Notes: a model not told the origin generated them from the sequence alone. Shown: positions 1-6,940, counted from the stretch's first letter. The stretch is 7,399 bases of DNA from Ruminococcaceae bacterium UBA1213 (GCA_002309275.1 DBXL01000175.1:1-7399), one strand, 5' to 3'. Numbers and translations are program-made.

Positions 1-2078
1 TCATAAGCTGACGGCAAATATGCAAATATATTCTTCATAGCCTGCAACGCAAATCCGTCTGTATATTCCGTTGCCATGATAGATGCGTATGCTTCGAGTG
101 CGTGTGTGAGAGCATCAATGCCTGATGCACTCGTCAAGCCCTTTGGCTGATTCATCATGTTATCAGCATCAACTATTGCCATGTTCGGCAAAAGTTCATA
201 GTCTGCCAAAGGATATTTGATATGAGTTGTTTCGTCTGTGATGACGGCAAAAGGAGTTACTTCCGAACCTGTACCCGATGATGTCGGAACAGCTACAAAA
301 TATGCTTTTTCGCCCATTTTCGGGAAAGGACAAATTCTCTTGCGAATGTCCATGAAACACATAGCCATATCCATGAAATCCGTTTCGGGATGTTCATAGA
401 GTACCCACATGATCTTTCCTGCATCCATAGCCGAACCGCCGCCCAATGCGATTATAACATCAGGCTCAAAGAGTGACATAGCTGCCGCACCCTCTTTTGC
501 AGAGGCAAGAGTCGGATCGGGCTGTACGTCATAAAAACAGGTATGCTGTATTCCCAATTCATCAAGTTTTGTTTCAATGGGCTTTACATAGCCGTTTTTA
601 TACAGGAAACTGTCTGTTACGATAAATGCTTTTTTCTTGCCCATATCGCCAAGTTCATTAAGTGCTATCGGCATACAGCCTTTTTTGAAATAGACTTTCT
701 GAGGAGTCCTGAACCACAGCATATTTTCACGGCGTTCCGCAACTCTCTTGATATTCAAAAGATGTTTGACACCGACATTTTCAGAAACGGAGTTGCCGCC
801 CCATGAACCACAGCCCAATGTCATAGACGGAGCAAGGGCAAAGTTATACAAATCACCGATACCGCCGTGTGATGACGGGGTATTTATCACGATACGACAA
901 GTTTTCATAGCATGATAATGCTTTTCAATTTTCTCTTTCTGTGCAGGGTGTATGAAAAGTGAAGCTGTATGGCCGTAACCGCCGTCTGCAACCAACTGTG
1001 CAGCCTTTGCAAGAGCCTCGTCAAAGGTTTCGGCTTTATACATTCCAAGCACAGGCGACAATTTTTCATGTGCAAATTCTTCGCTTATATCAACGCTTTC
1101 CACTTCACCGATAAGCACCTTTGTTTTTTCAGGCACTTCCACGCCTGCCAGCTGTGCTATTTTATAGGCAGACTGTCCGACAATTCTCGCATTCAGAGAA
1201 CCGTTTATTAAAATCGTCTTTCTGACTTTATCAATTTCATCATCTTTGAGGAAATAACAGCCTCTTGCGGCAAACTCTTTTTTCACTTCGTCATAAATAT
1301 CTGCAAGAACGGTTACACTCTGCTCAGATGCACATATCATGCCGTTATCAAAAGTCTTTGAATGAATGATAGAGCTTACTGCAACTTTGATGTCAGCGGT
1401 GCTGTCAATGATAACAGGTGTATTTCCTGCACCAACGCCCAATGCGGGCTTACCTGAGGAATAGGCTGATTTCACCATGCCCGGACCGCCTGTTGCAAGA
1501 ATGGTATCTGAATTTCTCATCAATGCATTTGTCAATTCCAGTGACGGTACATCTATCCAGCCAATAATATTTTCAGGTGCACCTGCTTTTACAGCCGCTT
1601 CCAGAACGATTTTAGCCGCTGCAATCGTGGATTTCTTTGCACGGGGGTGAGGACTGATAATAATACCATTTCTTGTTTTAAGGCATATCAGAGCCTTGAA
1701 AATGGCAGTAGATGTCGGATTAGTAGTCGGGATAACTGCACCGATGATTCCGATAGGCTCGGCAATTTCCGTTAAACCGAATGCTGTATCACGGCTTATC
1801 ACACCGCAGGTTTTTGTGTCTTTATACTTGTTATAGATATACTCTGCCGCATAGTGATTTTTAATAACTTTATCTTCCACTATGCCCATGCCCGTTTCTT
1901 CAACAGCCATTTTTGCAAGAGGGATACGAGCCATATTAGCTGCTATTGCTGCAGCTTTGAAAATTTTATCTACCTGTTCCTGAGAGTATTCCGCAAATTT
2001 TTTTTGTGCCTCTCTGACCTGAGAAAGTTTCCTTTCAAAGCTTTCAATATCGCTTACTTCAAATATATTATTCTCCAT
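1..2078 (-). CDS. adhE: Bifunctional acetaldehyde-CoA/alcohol dehydrogenase AdhE (3' end outside window)
   Basis: Cytoplasmic fermentation enzyme that reduces acetyl-CoA to acetaldehyde and then to ethanol, using two NADH; the family usually assembles into spirosomes. The 692 codons present are open throughout. The N-terminal half (about 1-440) is a CoA-acylating aldehyde dehydrogenase, with a GVGAGNTPV nucleotide-binding stretch and the catalytic cysteine in GMICASEQ at residue 249 (E. coli Cys246). The second half is an iron-dependent alcohol dehydrogenase, with ALGGGSAMDAGKIMW around residues 546-549 and the metal ligands Asp655 and His659 in GIDALTHALEAY. The other two iron-binding histidines and roughly the last 170-200 residues would lie beyond position 1, so this is a window-edge truncation and not a broken gene. 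The ATG at 2078 is chosen because GGAGGT lies 8 bases upstream. It has its own promoter 41 bases upstream, so it need not be co-transcribed with the membrane-protein genes before it. Identity is very secure; whether the far end is intact cannot be seen. Confidence 0.97.
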   Translation of the reverse strand, partial: MENNIFEVSDIESFERKLSQVREAQKKFAEYSQEQVDKIFKAAAIAANMARIPLAKMAVEETGMGIVEDKVIKNHYAAEYIYNKYKDTKTCGVISRDTAFGLTEIAEPIGIIGAVIPTTNPTSTAIFKALICLKTRNGIIISPHPRAKKSTIAAAKIVLEAAVKAGAPENIIGWIDVPSLELTNALMRNSDTILATGGPGMVKSAYSSGKPALGVGAGNTPVIIDSTADIKVAVSSIIHSKTFDNGMICASEQSVTVLADIYDEVKKEFAARGCYFLKDDEIDKVRKTILINGSLNARIVGQSAYKIAQLAGVEVPEKTKVLIGEVESVDISEEFAHEKLSPVLGMYKAETFDEALAKAAQLVADGGYGHTASLFIHPAQKEKIEKHYHAMKTCRIVINTPSSHGGIGDLYNFALAPSMTLGCGSWGGNSVSENVGVKHLLNIKRVAERRENMLWFRTPQKVYFKKGCMPIALNELGDMGKKKAFIVTDSFLYKNGYVKPIETKLDELGIQHTCFYDVQPDPTLASAKEGAAAMSLFEPDVIIALGGGSAMDAGKIMWVLYEHPETDFMDMAMCFMDIRKRICPFPKMGEKAYFVAVPTSSGTGSEVTPFAVITDETTHIKYPLADYELLPNMAIVDADNMMNQPKGLTSASGIDALTHALEAYASIMATEYTDGFALQAMKNIFAYLPSAY

Positions 2079-2086
2079 ATCATTTT

Positions 2087-2092
2087 ACCTCC
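2087..2092 (-). promoter_or_regulatory. adhE ribosome binding site
   Basis: GGAGGT, a full match to the anti-Shine-Dalgarno core, 8 bases before the ATG at 2078. It decides between two overlapping ATGs: the one at 2083 is only 3 bases away and its frame hits TAA after nine codons, whereas the one at 2078 opens the AdhE frame. Confidence 0.85.
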
Positions 2093-2119
2093 GTTTGAAA
2101 ATGATTTCATTATACTTTT

Positions 2120-2148
2120 ATTATAGTCTATTGTTCAAATATCGTCAA
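2120..2148 (-). promoter_or_regulatory. Sigma-A promoter of adhE
   Basis: On the minus strand TTGACG (-35, 2148-2143) and a perfect TATAAT (-10, 2125-2120) are separated by exactly 17 bases. Transcription would start near 2113, leaving a leader of about 35 bases that carries the GGAGGT site. The -35 box and part of the spacer overlap the last codons and stop of the upstream membrane-protein gene, which ends at 2135. adhE is therefore likely an independent transcription unit. No intrinsic terminator is visible between the two genes, so readthrough from upstream is also possible. The call rests on motif and spacing only. Confidence 0.8.
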
Positions 2149-2149
2149 T
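2130..2149 (-). promoter_or_regulatory. Possible Rex-type redox operator over the adhE promoter
   Basis: A 20-base imperfect palindrome, minus-strand ATTGACGATATTTGAACAAT, has ATTG and CAAT outer arms. Against the Firmicute Rex consensus TTGTTAA-N4-TTAACAA the inner 18 bases match 10 of 14 fixed positions, with 6 of 7 in the TGAACAA half. It covers the -35 box and most of the spacer, where a repressor would block polymerase. Rex commonly controls adhE in response to the NADH/NAD+ ratio (established for clostridia). AT-rich sequence makes such matches easy to find by chance, so this is tentative. Confidence 0.3.
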
Positions 2150-3067
2150 ATTGTTTTGGATATTTTTCTTTGTTTCGAGCATTTTTATAACTGTACTTCT
2201 TTTCACCATTCTGCCCTTGAGTGAAACATATTCATCTTTATCACCTTTTGAAAGCATTTCAAGCTCCTCTATTGTAATCGTTTTTTCATTTTCGGCAAGT
2301 TCCTTTTTTATATCTGTCTTTCTTTTTTCCTCTGCATAGGGCTTTATTACAGCCTTTTCTATGGTCTGATAGGAATTGTATATGCATATATACGACAGCA
2401 GTACAGGCAAAAACAACAATGTTATCACACCCAGTACAACAAAAAATATTATCCAGCTGTTCGACATCAGCAAAACAGATGTCACAACCGCCATTATAAA
2501 CAAAAGCCATACAAGCGTTTTCAGGTGCTGCAATATGCCCACTGTCACGAGCATAACGGAATTTCTCAGCAGTTCGCTCACTTTCAGTTCAACACTTACT
2601 GCCATTGTCACCATCGACAGCTCCATAAACAAAAAAAACAGCCCTGCAAGCAAACTCATTATCAGGTAAAATATAACCATGGGTTTATCAAGGTTTTCCC
2701 TGAAATATGCCAACGTCACATAAAGCCCCAGTGACACTATATAAACCACTATGCCGTTGACTGTGAAAAATTTCCAGTTTTCTTTTATGCCTTTGATAAA
2801 ATCCCTGTACGGCTGAATTTCCCTTTTTGCCGTGAGTTTTCCGCATATATACATAAGTCCTGCCGTGAACGGCGACATCAGCGGTATTACCACAGACGCT
2901 CCCAATAAATTCATCTCACCTGAAACCATGAATATAAGCATGACTATTCCAAGAAATACCGCCAGCGGTATGCAGTACAGAAGATTTGCCAGCGTCACCT
3001 TGCCTATATTTTCAAAATACCTTGTCATAAAATCCGCCAAGCTGTATTTTCTCTTTCCCTGAGCCAT
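2135..3067 (-). CDS. Six-helix membrane protein, YesL/DUF624-like, with cytoplasmic tail
   Basis: A 310-residue integral membrane protein of unknown function. Hydrophobic segments lie at roughly 24-48, 56-77, 102-121, 129-158, 183-201 and 204-229. The layout resembles the YesL (DUF624) family: a short polar N terminus, a first helix holding LANLLYCIPLAVF, and a loop DFIKGIKENWKFFTVNG before the third helix. That assignment comes from pattern resemblance and is moderate. YesL proteins are usually near 210 residues; the extra length is a charged tail from about 240 to 310, rich in Lys and Glu and probably cytoplasmic. The start is the ATG at 3067, with AAGGA at 3085-3081, a rather long 13-base spacing. 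It begins 24 bases after the SpoIIM-like gene ends, so the two are probably co-transcribed and may act together in the membrane. Its final codons contain the -35 box of adhE. Transport and scaffold roles are both possible. Confidence 0.6.
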   Translation of the reverse strand: MAQGKRKYSLADFMTRYFENIGKVTLANLLYCIPLAVFLGIVMLIFMVSGEMNLLGASVVIPLMSPFTAGLMYICGKLTAKREIQPYRDFIKGIKENWKFFTVNGIVVYIVSLGLYVTLAYFRENLDKPMVIFYLIMSLLAGLFFLFMELSMVTMAVSVELKVSELLRNSVMLVTVGILQHLKTLVWLLFIMAVVTSVLLMSNSWIIFFVVLGVITLLFLPVLLSYICIYNSYQTIEKAVIKPYAEEKRKTDIKKELAENEKTITIEELEMLSKGDKDEYVSLKGRMVKRSTVIKMLETKKNIQNNIDDI

Positions 3068-3091
3068 ATTTTTATCACATTCCTTTTATCT

Positions 3092-3718
3092 TCAAAATTT
3101 GAATATCCATGAAAAGCATACCGCAAATATCACATCAAGCACTGCCGAAACTGCACATAAACATAACAGCAACAGCATTGTTTTCAAATATTTTTTCATC
3201 TGTATATGCGGATCGTCCCTCACTTCGCTCCTTGTAAAAAGACCTGCTATTTTTAAAGAATTTCCCACAGCCTCCATTGATGCACCTGCTATGACAAGTG
3301 CAGACAAAAATGCTCCCGGCAATACGACAAGCAGATTATATCCCACTCCGTAAAAGCCGTATATCCCATATAAATAGCCTGCCGACAACCCGTAGCCATA
3401 CCCTTTCAAAAACGGTACTGCCCATGCAAAAAATCCTCCCCATACCGACAAGCCCAATAAAAATATCACTCCCAGAAATATCACTGATGAACCGAATGAC
3501 GATACAAATGCAGAAACAAATCCCTGTGAACATCTGACATGATAGTTTGTCTGAAAAATAAAGTCAAGCCTTTTCATCATATCACCGTCAGCATTTCTGC
3601 CCGAAATTGCACCGAATGCTATCCCCGTGAAAAGCACTATGCAGAATAGTATCAATATACCGCTTTTCCTTGACCTTACTCTGACTTTCAACGGACTTGA
3701 AAATATTATCTTCTTCAT
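3092..3718 (-). CDS. spoIIM: Stage II sporulation protein M (SpoIIM-like) membrane protein
   Basis: A 208-residue membrane protein resembling SpoIIM, which in Bacillus joins SpoIID and SpoIIP in the complex that thins septal peptidoglycan and drives engulfment of the forespore. Helices lie at about 21-38, 78-97, 100-121, 127-147 and 180-206. The family pattern is visible in the middle: LGLSVWGG, then PFLKGYGYGLSAGYLYG with the FLKG turn (residues 103-106), a glycine-rich stretch, and LLVVLPGAFLSALV. B. subtilis SpoIIM is 214 residues, so this is full length. The open frame extends to a TTG at 3733, but that TTG overlaps the GGAG site; the ATG at 3718 sits 9 bases after GGAG and is preferred. 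It follows metH by 56 bases and precedes the YesL-like gene by 24. Similarity to SpoIIM also occurs in membrane proteins of the wider DUF95 group not tied to sporulation, so the family is firmer than the role in engulfment. Confidence 0.75.
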   Translation of the reverse strand: MKKIIFSSPLKVRVRSRKSGILILFCIVLFTGIAFGAISGRNADGDMMKRLDFIFQTNYHVRCSQGFVSAFVSSFGSSVIFLGVIFLLGLSVWGGFFAWAVPFLKGYGYGLSAGYLYGIYGFYGVGYNLLVVLPGAFLSALVIAGASMEAVGNSLKIAGLFTRSEVRDDPHIQMKKYLKTMLLLLCLCAVSAVLDVIFAVCFSWIFKF

Positions 3719-3727
3719 AAACACTTT

Positions 3728-3731
3728 CTCC
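3728..3731 (-). promoter_or_regulatory. Ribosome binding site deciding the spoIIM start
   Basis: GGAG on the minus strand, 9 bases before the ATG at 3718. The longer in-frame TTG start at 3733 overlaps this motif and has no comparable site of its own, so the shorter 208-residue product is favoured. Confidence 0.75.
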
Positions 3732-3774
3732 AATATATTTTTCTAAATGTTTATGAAAATCCCTCTGCAAAAAT

Positions 3775-6138
3775 TCAGCCTGCATAAAATTTCTCTGCAA
3801 ATCGCACACTGTCCATAGCGTCTGCACCATAGAAGTCCGCCCCTATCATGTCGGCGTATTCCTGATTCAAAACTGCTCCGCCTACCATTGTAATAATACT
3901 TCTGTCCGTTTCATTCAACAATTTAATTGTTTCCGCCATTGACGGCACTGTTGTTGTCATCAATGCACTCAGTCCCACCAATTTACAGTTATGCTCCAAT
4001 GCACAATTCAAAATGGTTTCGGGAGCAACATCTCTGCCTAAATCATACACTGTAAATCCGTAACTCTCCATCAAAACTTTTACAATATTTTTTCCTATAT
4101 CATGTATATCTCCCTTGACTGTCGCCAAAACGATTGCTTTGCTTGTATCGGTCTGGTCTTTGGGGATTTTCTTTTTCACTTCCTCAAATGAAAGTGAAGC
4201 CGTTTCCGCACTCATCAAAAGCTGTGGCAAATATGCCTTTTTCTGTTCAAAAGCCGTACCTATCTCATTCAGTGCAGGCACGATATGTTTATTGATGACA
4301 TCAAGGGGAGAAATGCTTTCCAGCAGTTTTTTTGTCTGAGTGACTGCACCGTCTTTTAAGCCTTTCACAATGCATACATGAAGTGTTTCCTCTGACTTCA
4401 CATCTGTCTTTGCAACTTCCTGAATGGCTGACGCATAATTGATATAATCCACACACCCTGTATCAAGGCAATTCAATGCCCTATATGCATAATATACATT
4501 CATCATTTCTTCTGCAAACGGATTCATGATTGCACAATTCAATCCGCTCTGCAAAGCATTGGCATAAAATGTACTTGTTACAAGATTTCTCTGAGGAAGT
4601 CCGAATGATATATTCGATATGCCAAGACTTGTTTTTACTCCCAATGCCCTTATCAATCTGATACTTTCCAGCGTCACTACCGCACTTTCGGGATTTGATG
4701 AAATCGTCAAAGCCAGCGGATCAACAATGATTTCTCTCTTTGAAATGCCGTATTCAGATGCCCTTGCAATGATTTTTTCTGCAATTTTCGCCCTGTCGGG
4801 TGCATTGTCGGGTATGCCCTTTTCATCTATCGTCAAGGCAATAAGCCCTCCGCCATACTTCTGCACGATAGGCAAAACATTTTTCATGCTTTCCTCCGTG
4901 CCGTTCACGGAATTCACCAACGGCTTTCCATTGTATATTCTCATTGCCTGTTCCAGCGTTTCAAATTTAGTCGAATCTATCTGCAAAGGCAAATCTGTAA
5001 CTGCCTGTATGGAAGATACACATTTTTTCATCATTTCCGTTTCATTGATTTCCGGCAAGCCTACATTTACATCAAGTATATGTACATTTTTATCCGCCTG
5101 TCTGACTGCCTCATTTAAAACATAATTCAAATCCCCTGTTCTCAAAGCCTCCTTTAATTTCGGCTTGCCTGTCGGATTTATCCTTTCGCCTATCAAAATC
5201 GGGTTTTTATCTATCACAACAGCATGAGTATAGGAAGATACCATTGTAATGTCTTTATATGCCGGACATTCATACGGCATAGTCTGTGTTTTCTCTATCG
5301 TCTTTTTGATGAATTCGGGCGTTGTACCGCAACAGCCACCCAATATACTTGCACCATGCTCCGCCAACTGTACCATGTAATCAGAAAATTCCTCTGCACC
5401 GATATTAAAAACCGTTTCGCCGTCAACGACTTCGGGCAAGCCTGCATTTGGATTTACGATTATCGGCACAGATGAATATTTTGCAAAATCGTCTATGATT
5501 TCAAGCATTTTGTCGGGACCGAGTGAACAGTTCATTCCAAGTGCATCGACTCCCAAGCCCTCCAGCATGGCTATCATTGCCGCAGGTGTTGCACCTGTCA
5601 TCAATTTTCCCGTACCGTCATACACGTTTGTTACAAATATCGGCAGGTCACTATTTTCTTTAGCTGCCAAGACTGCTGCCTTTGTTTCATAACTATCATT
5701 CATAGTTTCTATCAAAATCAAATCTGCACCGCACGCCGCTGCAACTTTCACATTATCCGCAAAGATAGAAACAGCCTCTTCAAATGGCAAATCCCCCAGC
5801 GGTTCAAGCAGTTTTCCTGTAGGTCCCATATCGAAAGCAATGTATTTTTCACTTTCGCCGACTTCCTCAACGGCTTTTTTCGCACATTCAATTCCCTTTT
5901 TTATCAACTCCGCATAATTCAAAAATTTAGTCCTGTTTACACCAAAGGTATTTGTTTTTAAAATATTCGTCCCTGCCTTTAAATACGACTTATGCAGAGT
6001 TACTATTTTATGCGGTTGGGTGATATTCCATGTTTCAGGGGCTTCACCAGGCTGCAAGCCCTTTTTCTGCAAAACTGTTCCCGTTCCGCCGTCAAAATAT
6101 ACACGTTTTTCCTTTATCAATTCTCTTATGTCTTTCAT
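3775..6138 (-). CDS. metH: Cobalamin-dependent methionine synthase MetH, lacking the activation domain
   Basis: Transfers the methyl group of 5-methyltetrahydrofolate to homocysteine through bound methylcobalamin, giving methionine; cytoplasmic. The product is 787 residues. Residues about 1-295 form the homocysteine barrel: FDGGTGTVLQ near the start, then the zinc ligands Cys204 (MNCSLGP) and Cys269/Cys270 (GGCCGTTPE). Residues about 310-560 form the pterin barrel, with IGERINPTGKPKLKEAL (316-332), DVNVG, LQIDSTKFETLEQA, NSVNG and LGISNISFGLPQR. The cobalamin cap follows at about 570-655, then the B12 Rossmann domain with GDIHDIGKNIV; its His679 is the lower cobalt ligand. The protein ends right after this module, whereas E. 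coli MetH (1227 residues) continues into an AdoMet-binding activation domain; here that function is encoded by the preceding gene. The ATG at 6138 is preferred because GGGAG lies 8 bases upstream; the frame runs seven codons further to a TTG without support. No folate reductase gene is adjacent in the window. Confidence 0.96.
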   Translation of the reverse strand: MKDIRELIKEKRVYFDGGTGTVLQKKGLQPGEAPETWNITQPHKIVTLHKSYLKAGTNILKTNTFGVNRTKFLNYAELIKKGIECAKKAVEEVGESEKYIAFDMGPTGKLLEPLGDLPFEEAVSIFADNVKVAAACGADLILIETMNDSYETKAAVLAAKENSDLPIFVTNVYDGTGKLMTGATPAAMIAMLEGLGVDALGMNCSLGPDKMLEIIDDFAKYSSVPIIVNPNAGLPEVVDGETVFNIGAEEFSDYMVQLAEHGASILGGCCGTTPEFIKKTIEKTQTMPYECPAYKDITMVSSYTHAVVIDKNPILIGERINPTGKPKLKEALRTGDLNYVLNEAVRQADKNVHILDVNVGLPEINETEMMKKCVSSIQAVTDLPLQIDSTKFETLEQAMRIYNGKPLVNSVNGTEESMKNVLPIVQKYGGGLIALTIDEKGIPDNAPDRAKIAEKIIARASEYGISKREIIVDPLALTISSNPESAVVTLESIRLIRALGVKTSLGISNISFGLPQRNLVTSTFYANALQSGLNCAIMNPFAEEMMNVYYAYRALNCLDTGCVDYINYASAIQEVAKTDVKSEETLHVCIVKGLKDGAVTQTKKLLESISPLDVINKHIVPALNEIGTAFEQKKAYLPQLLMSAETASLSFEEVKKKIPKDQTDTSKAIVLATVKGDIHDIGKNIVKVLMESYGFTVYDLGRDVAPETILNCALEHNCKLVGLSALMTTTVPSMAETIKLLNETDRSIITMVGGAVLNQEYADMIGADFYGADAMDSVRFAEKFYAG

Positions 6139-6146
6139 ATATCTAT

Positions 6147-6151
6147 CTCCC
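6147..6151 (-). promoter_or_regulatory. Ribosome binding site deciding the metH start
   Basis: GGGAG on the minus strand with 8 bases to the ATG at 6138. Two earlier in-frame candidates, TTG at 6159 and ATG at 6153, are less well placed: the ATG at 6153 overlaps this motif and has only a weak AGG upstream. The resulting N terminus MKDIRELIKEKRVYFDGGTG leads directly into the homocysteine-binding barrel. Confidence 0.75.
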
Positions 6152-6198
6152 ATTCTCAAACCTAACTCAATTCTTCATAAAACCGCCGTCAGAATAAC

Positions 6199-6233
6199 TG
6201 CACATTGCACATTGCTAATTGCACATTGTCAAT
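6199..6233 (-). repeat. Five-unit heptamer tandem repeat between the two methionine synthase genes
   Basis: Read on the plus strand, five consecutive 7-base units: TGCACAT, TGCACAT, TGCTAAT, TGCACAT, TGTCAAT. Three are identical and the other two keep the TG and AT ends. On the minus strand the units read ATTGACA, ATGTGCA, ATTAGCA, ATGTGCA, ATGTGCA. The first minus-strand unit contains the TGA stop of the activation-domain gene and also a perfect TTGACA. Short tandem heptamers are known as dispersed intergenic elements in several bacteria; whether this one recurs in the genome cannot be judged here. The rest of the 90-base gap up to metH shows no stable hairpin. Confidence 0.85.
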
Positions 6234-6819
6234 GAACCCCCATGATAGCAGTAATTGATTTTACAGGTGTCATTAAATAGGCTGAATTCAAAGTGATACC
6301 CAAAGTTTCAGCGGCACTCAGTCTTTCTAAAAGCGGCTTTTGAAACTCTATTGAAAAATCCCCATAGCCCGCACTGAAACGGCTTGCACATTTCAAGCCT
6401 GCACTTAAAATATCCGATACATAATCACAAAAGCTCTCTATTGCCGCAGACGAAAGCCCGTCTGTAATAAAATGCTCTGCTTGTGAAGTGATATTCAGCC
6501 TTGCCAGAAGCCTGTCAACTGCTATTCCCGTTGTGACGGCTAATACAAACACTTCCCTGCACCCCTGCAAATTTTTATAAAGATTCTTGCTTTTGACCTC
6601 CGCAAAGTCAAATTTACAGATATTTTCCTGTGACAAGTCAACGGGAATTTTGATATATGCACATCTGTATTTCACAACAGAATCAAACTGCTTTCGGCAC
6701 TTTTCAAGCACTTCACTTTCATAATTTCTGTCGGTTTTCAGCCTTAATGCAAGTTCATTTTTATTTATCTCTATGTTTTCGGCATTTGCCGTAATTATTT
6801 TTACATCGCCGTTCTTCAT
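6229..6819 (-). CDS. Free-standing methionine synthase activation-domain protein
   Basis: A 196-residue cytoplasmic protein resembling the C-terminal activation domain of MetH, which binds AdoMet and reductively re-methylates cob(II)alamin when the cofactor is accidentally oxidised. Visible motifs in order: VLAVTTGIAVDRLLARL (92-108), a helix FITDGLSSAAIESFCDYV (117-134), the family signature RFSAGYGDFSIEFQ (147-160), and the C-terminal strand region GITLNSAYLMTPVKSITAIMG (about 174-194). Arg147 and Tyr152 correspond in position to the AdoMet-contacting Arg1134 and Tyr1139 of E. coli MetH (RPAPGY). The signature has GYGDF in place of GYPACPDH, as in short stand-alone homologues. Position supports the role: it lies directly upstream of a MetH that lacks this domain, an arrangement known from Thermotoga maritima (TM0268/TM0269). 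The ATG at 6819 has AAGGTGA at 6831-6825. It is the first gene after the promoter at 6864-6836 and probably shares a transcript with metH. Its stop codon falls in a heptamer repeat. The N-terminal 80 residues are less recognisable. Confidence 0.85.
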   Translation of the reverse strand: MKNGDVKIITANAENIEINKNELALRLKTDRNYESEVLEKCRKQFDSVVKYRCAYIKIPVDLSQENICKFDFAEVKSKNLYKNLQGCREVFVLAVTTGIAVDRLLARLNITSQAEHFITDGLSSAAIESFCDYVSDILSAGLKCASRFSAGYGDFSIEFQKPLLERLSAAETLGITLNSAYLMTPVKSITAIMGVH

Positions 6820-6835
6820 TCAAATCACCTTACAA

Positions 6836-6864
6836 ATTATATCATATAATTTCCGTACTTGCAA
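6836..6864 (-). promoter_or_regulatory. Sigma-A promoter of the methionine synthase operon
   Basis: TTGCAA (-35, 6864-6859) and a perfect TATAAT (-10, 6841-6836) lie 17 bases apart on the minus strand, just after the terminator of the previous gene. The expected start near 6829 leaves a leader of only about 10 bases before the ATG at 6819, so it would begin within the AAGGTGA ribosome binding site. There is no room downstream for a SAM or cobalamin riboswitch, which often control methionine synthase genes. Confidence 0.7.
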
Positions 6865-6904
6865 CAAAGAGAATACCCATACAGAAAATTCTGTACGGGT
6901 ATTC
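6865..6904 (-). terminator. Intrinsic terminator of the secreted repeat-protein gene
   Basis: Arms 6904-6889 and 6886-6871 can form a 16-pair stem around a 2-base centre. On the minus-strand RNA the only imperfection is a G-U wobble, whereas on the plus strand the same position is an A-C mismatch, so the hairpin favours minus-strand transcripts. It is followed by TCTTTGTTG, a modest U-rich tract. It lies 36 bases after the TAA at 6941-6943 and insulates that gene from the methionine synthase promoter. Confidence 0.85.
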
Positions 6905-6940
6905 CAAATTCAGAAGGTATTTATATAAGACGTTATACGC

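Noticed and set aside
543..1211. Plus-strand open frames of 80-90 codons opposite adhE.
   Set aside because: The minus strand carries an unambiguous, uninterrupted AdhE reading frame here; the plus-strand translations show no domain features.
2051..2083. Alternative ATG at 2083 opening a nine-codon frame over the adhE start, a possible leader peptide.
   Set aside because: Only 3 bases separate it from GGAGGT, too close for efficient initiation, and the peptide has no notable composition; the overlap looks incidental.
2098..2111. Small inverted repeat AATGA-TT-TCATT downstream of the adhE -10 box, considered as a terminator or operator.
   Set aside because: Five AT-rich pairs are too weak for a terminator, there is no U-tract, and such motifs are expected by chance in this composition.
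4619..5125. Plus-strand open frame of 168 codons opposite metH.
   Set aside because: It lies entirely within the strongly supported metH gene on the other strand, has no recognisable motif or good ribosome binding site, and reflects codon bias of metH.
6170..6195. ATTCT/AGAAT inverted repeat in the gap before metH, considered as an RNA structure.
   Set aside because: Only five pairs with a 16-base loop; no extended stem or riboswitch-like core could be drawn.
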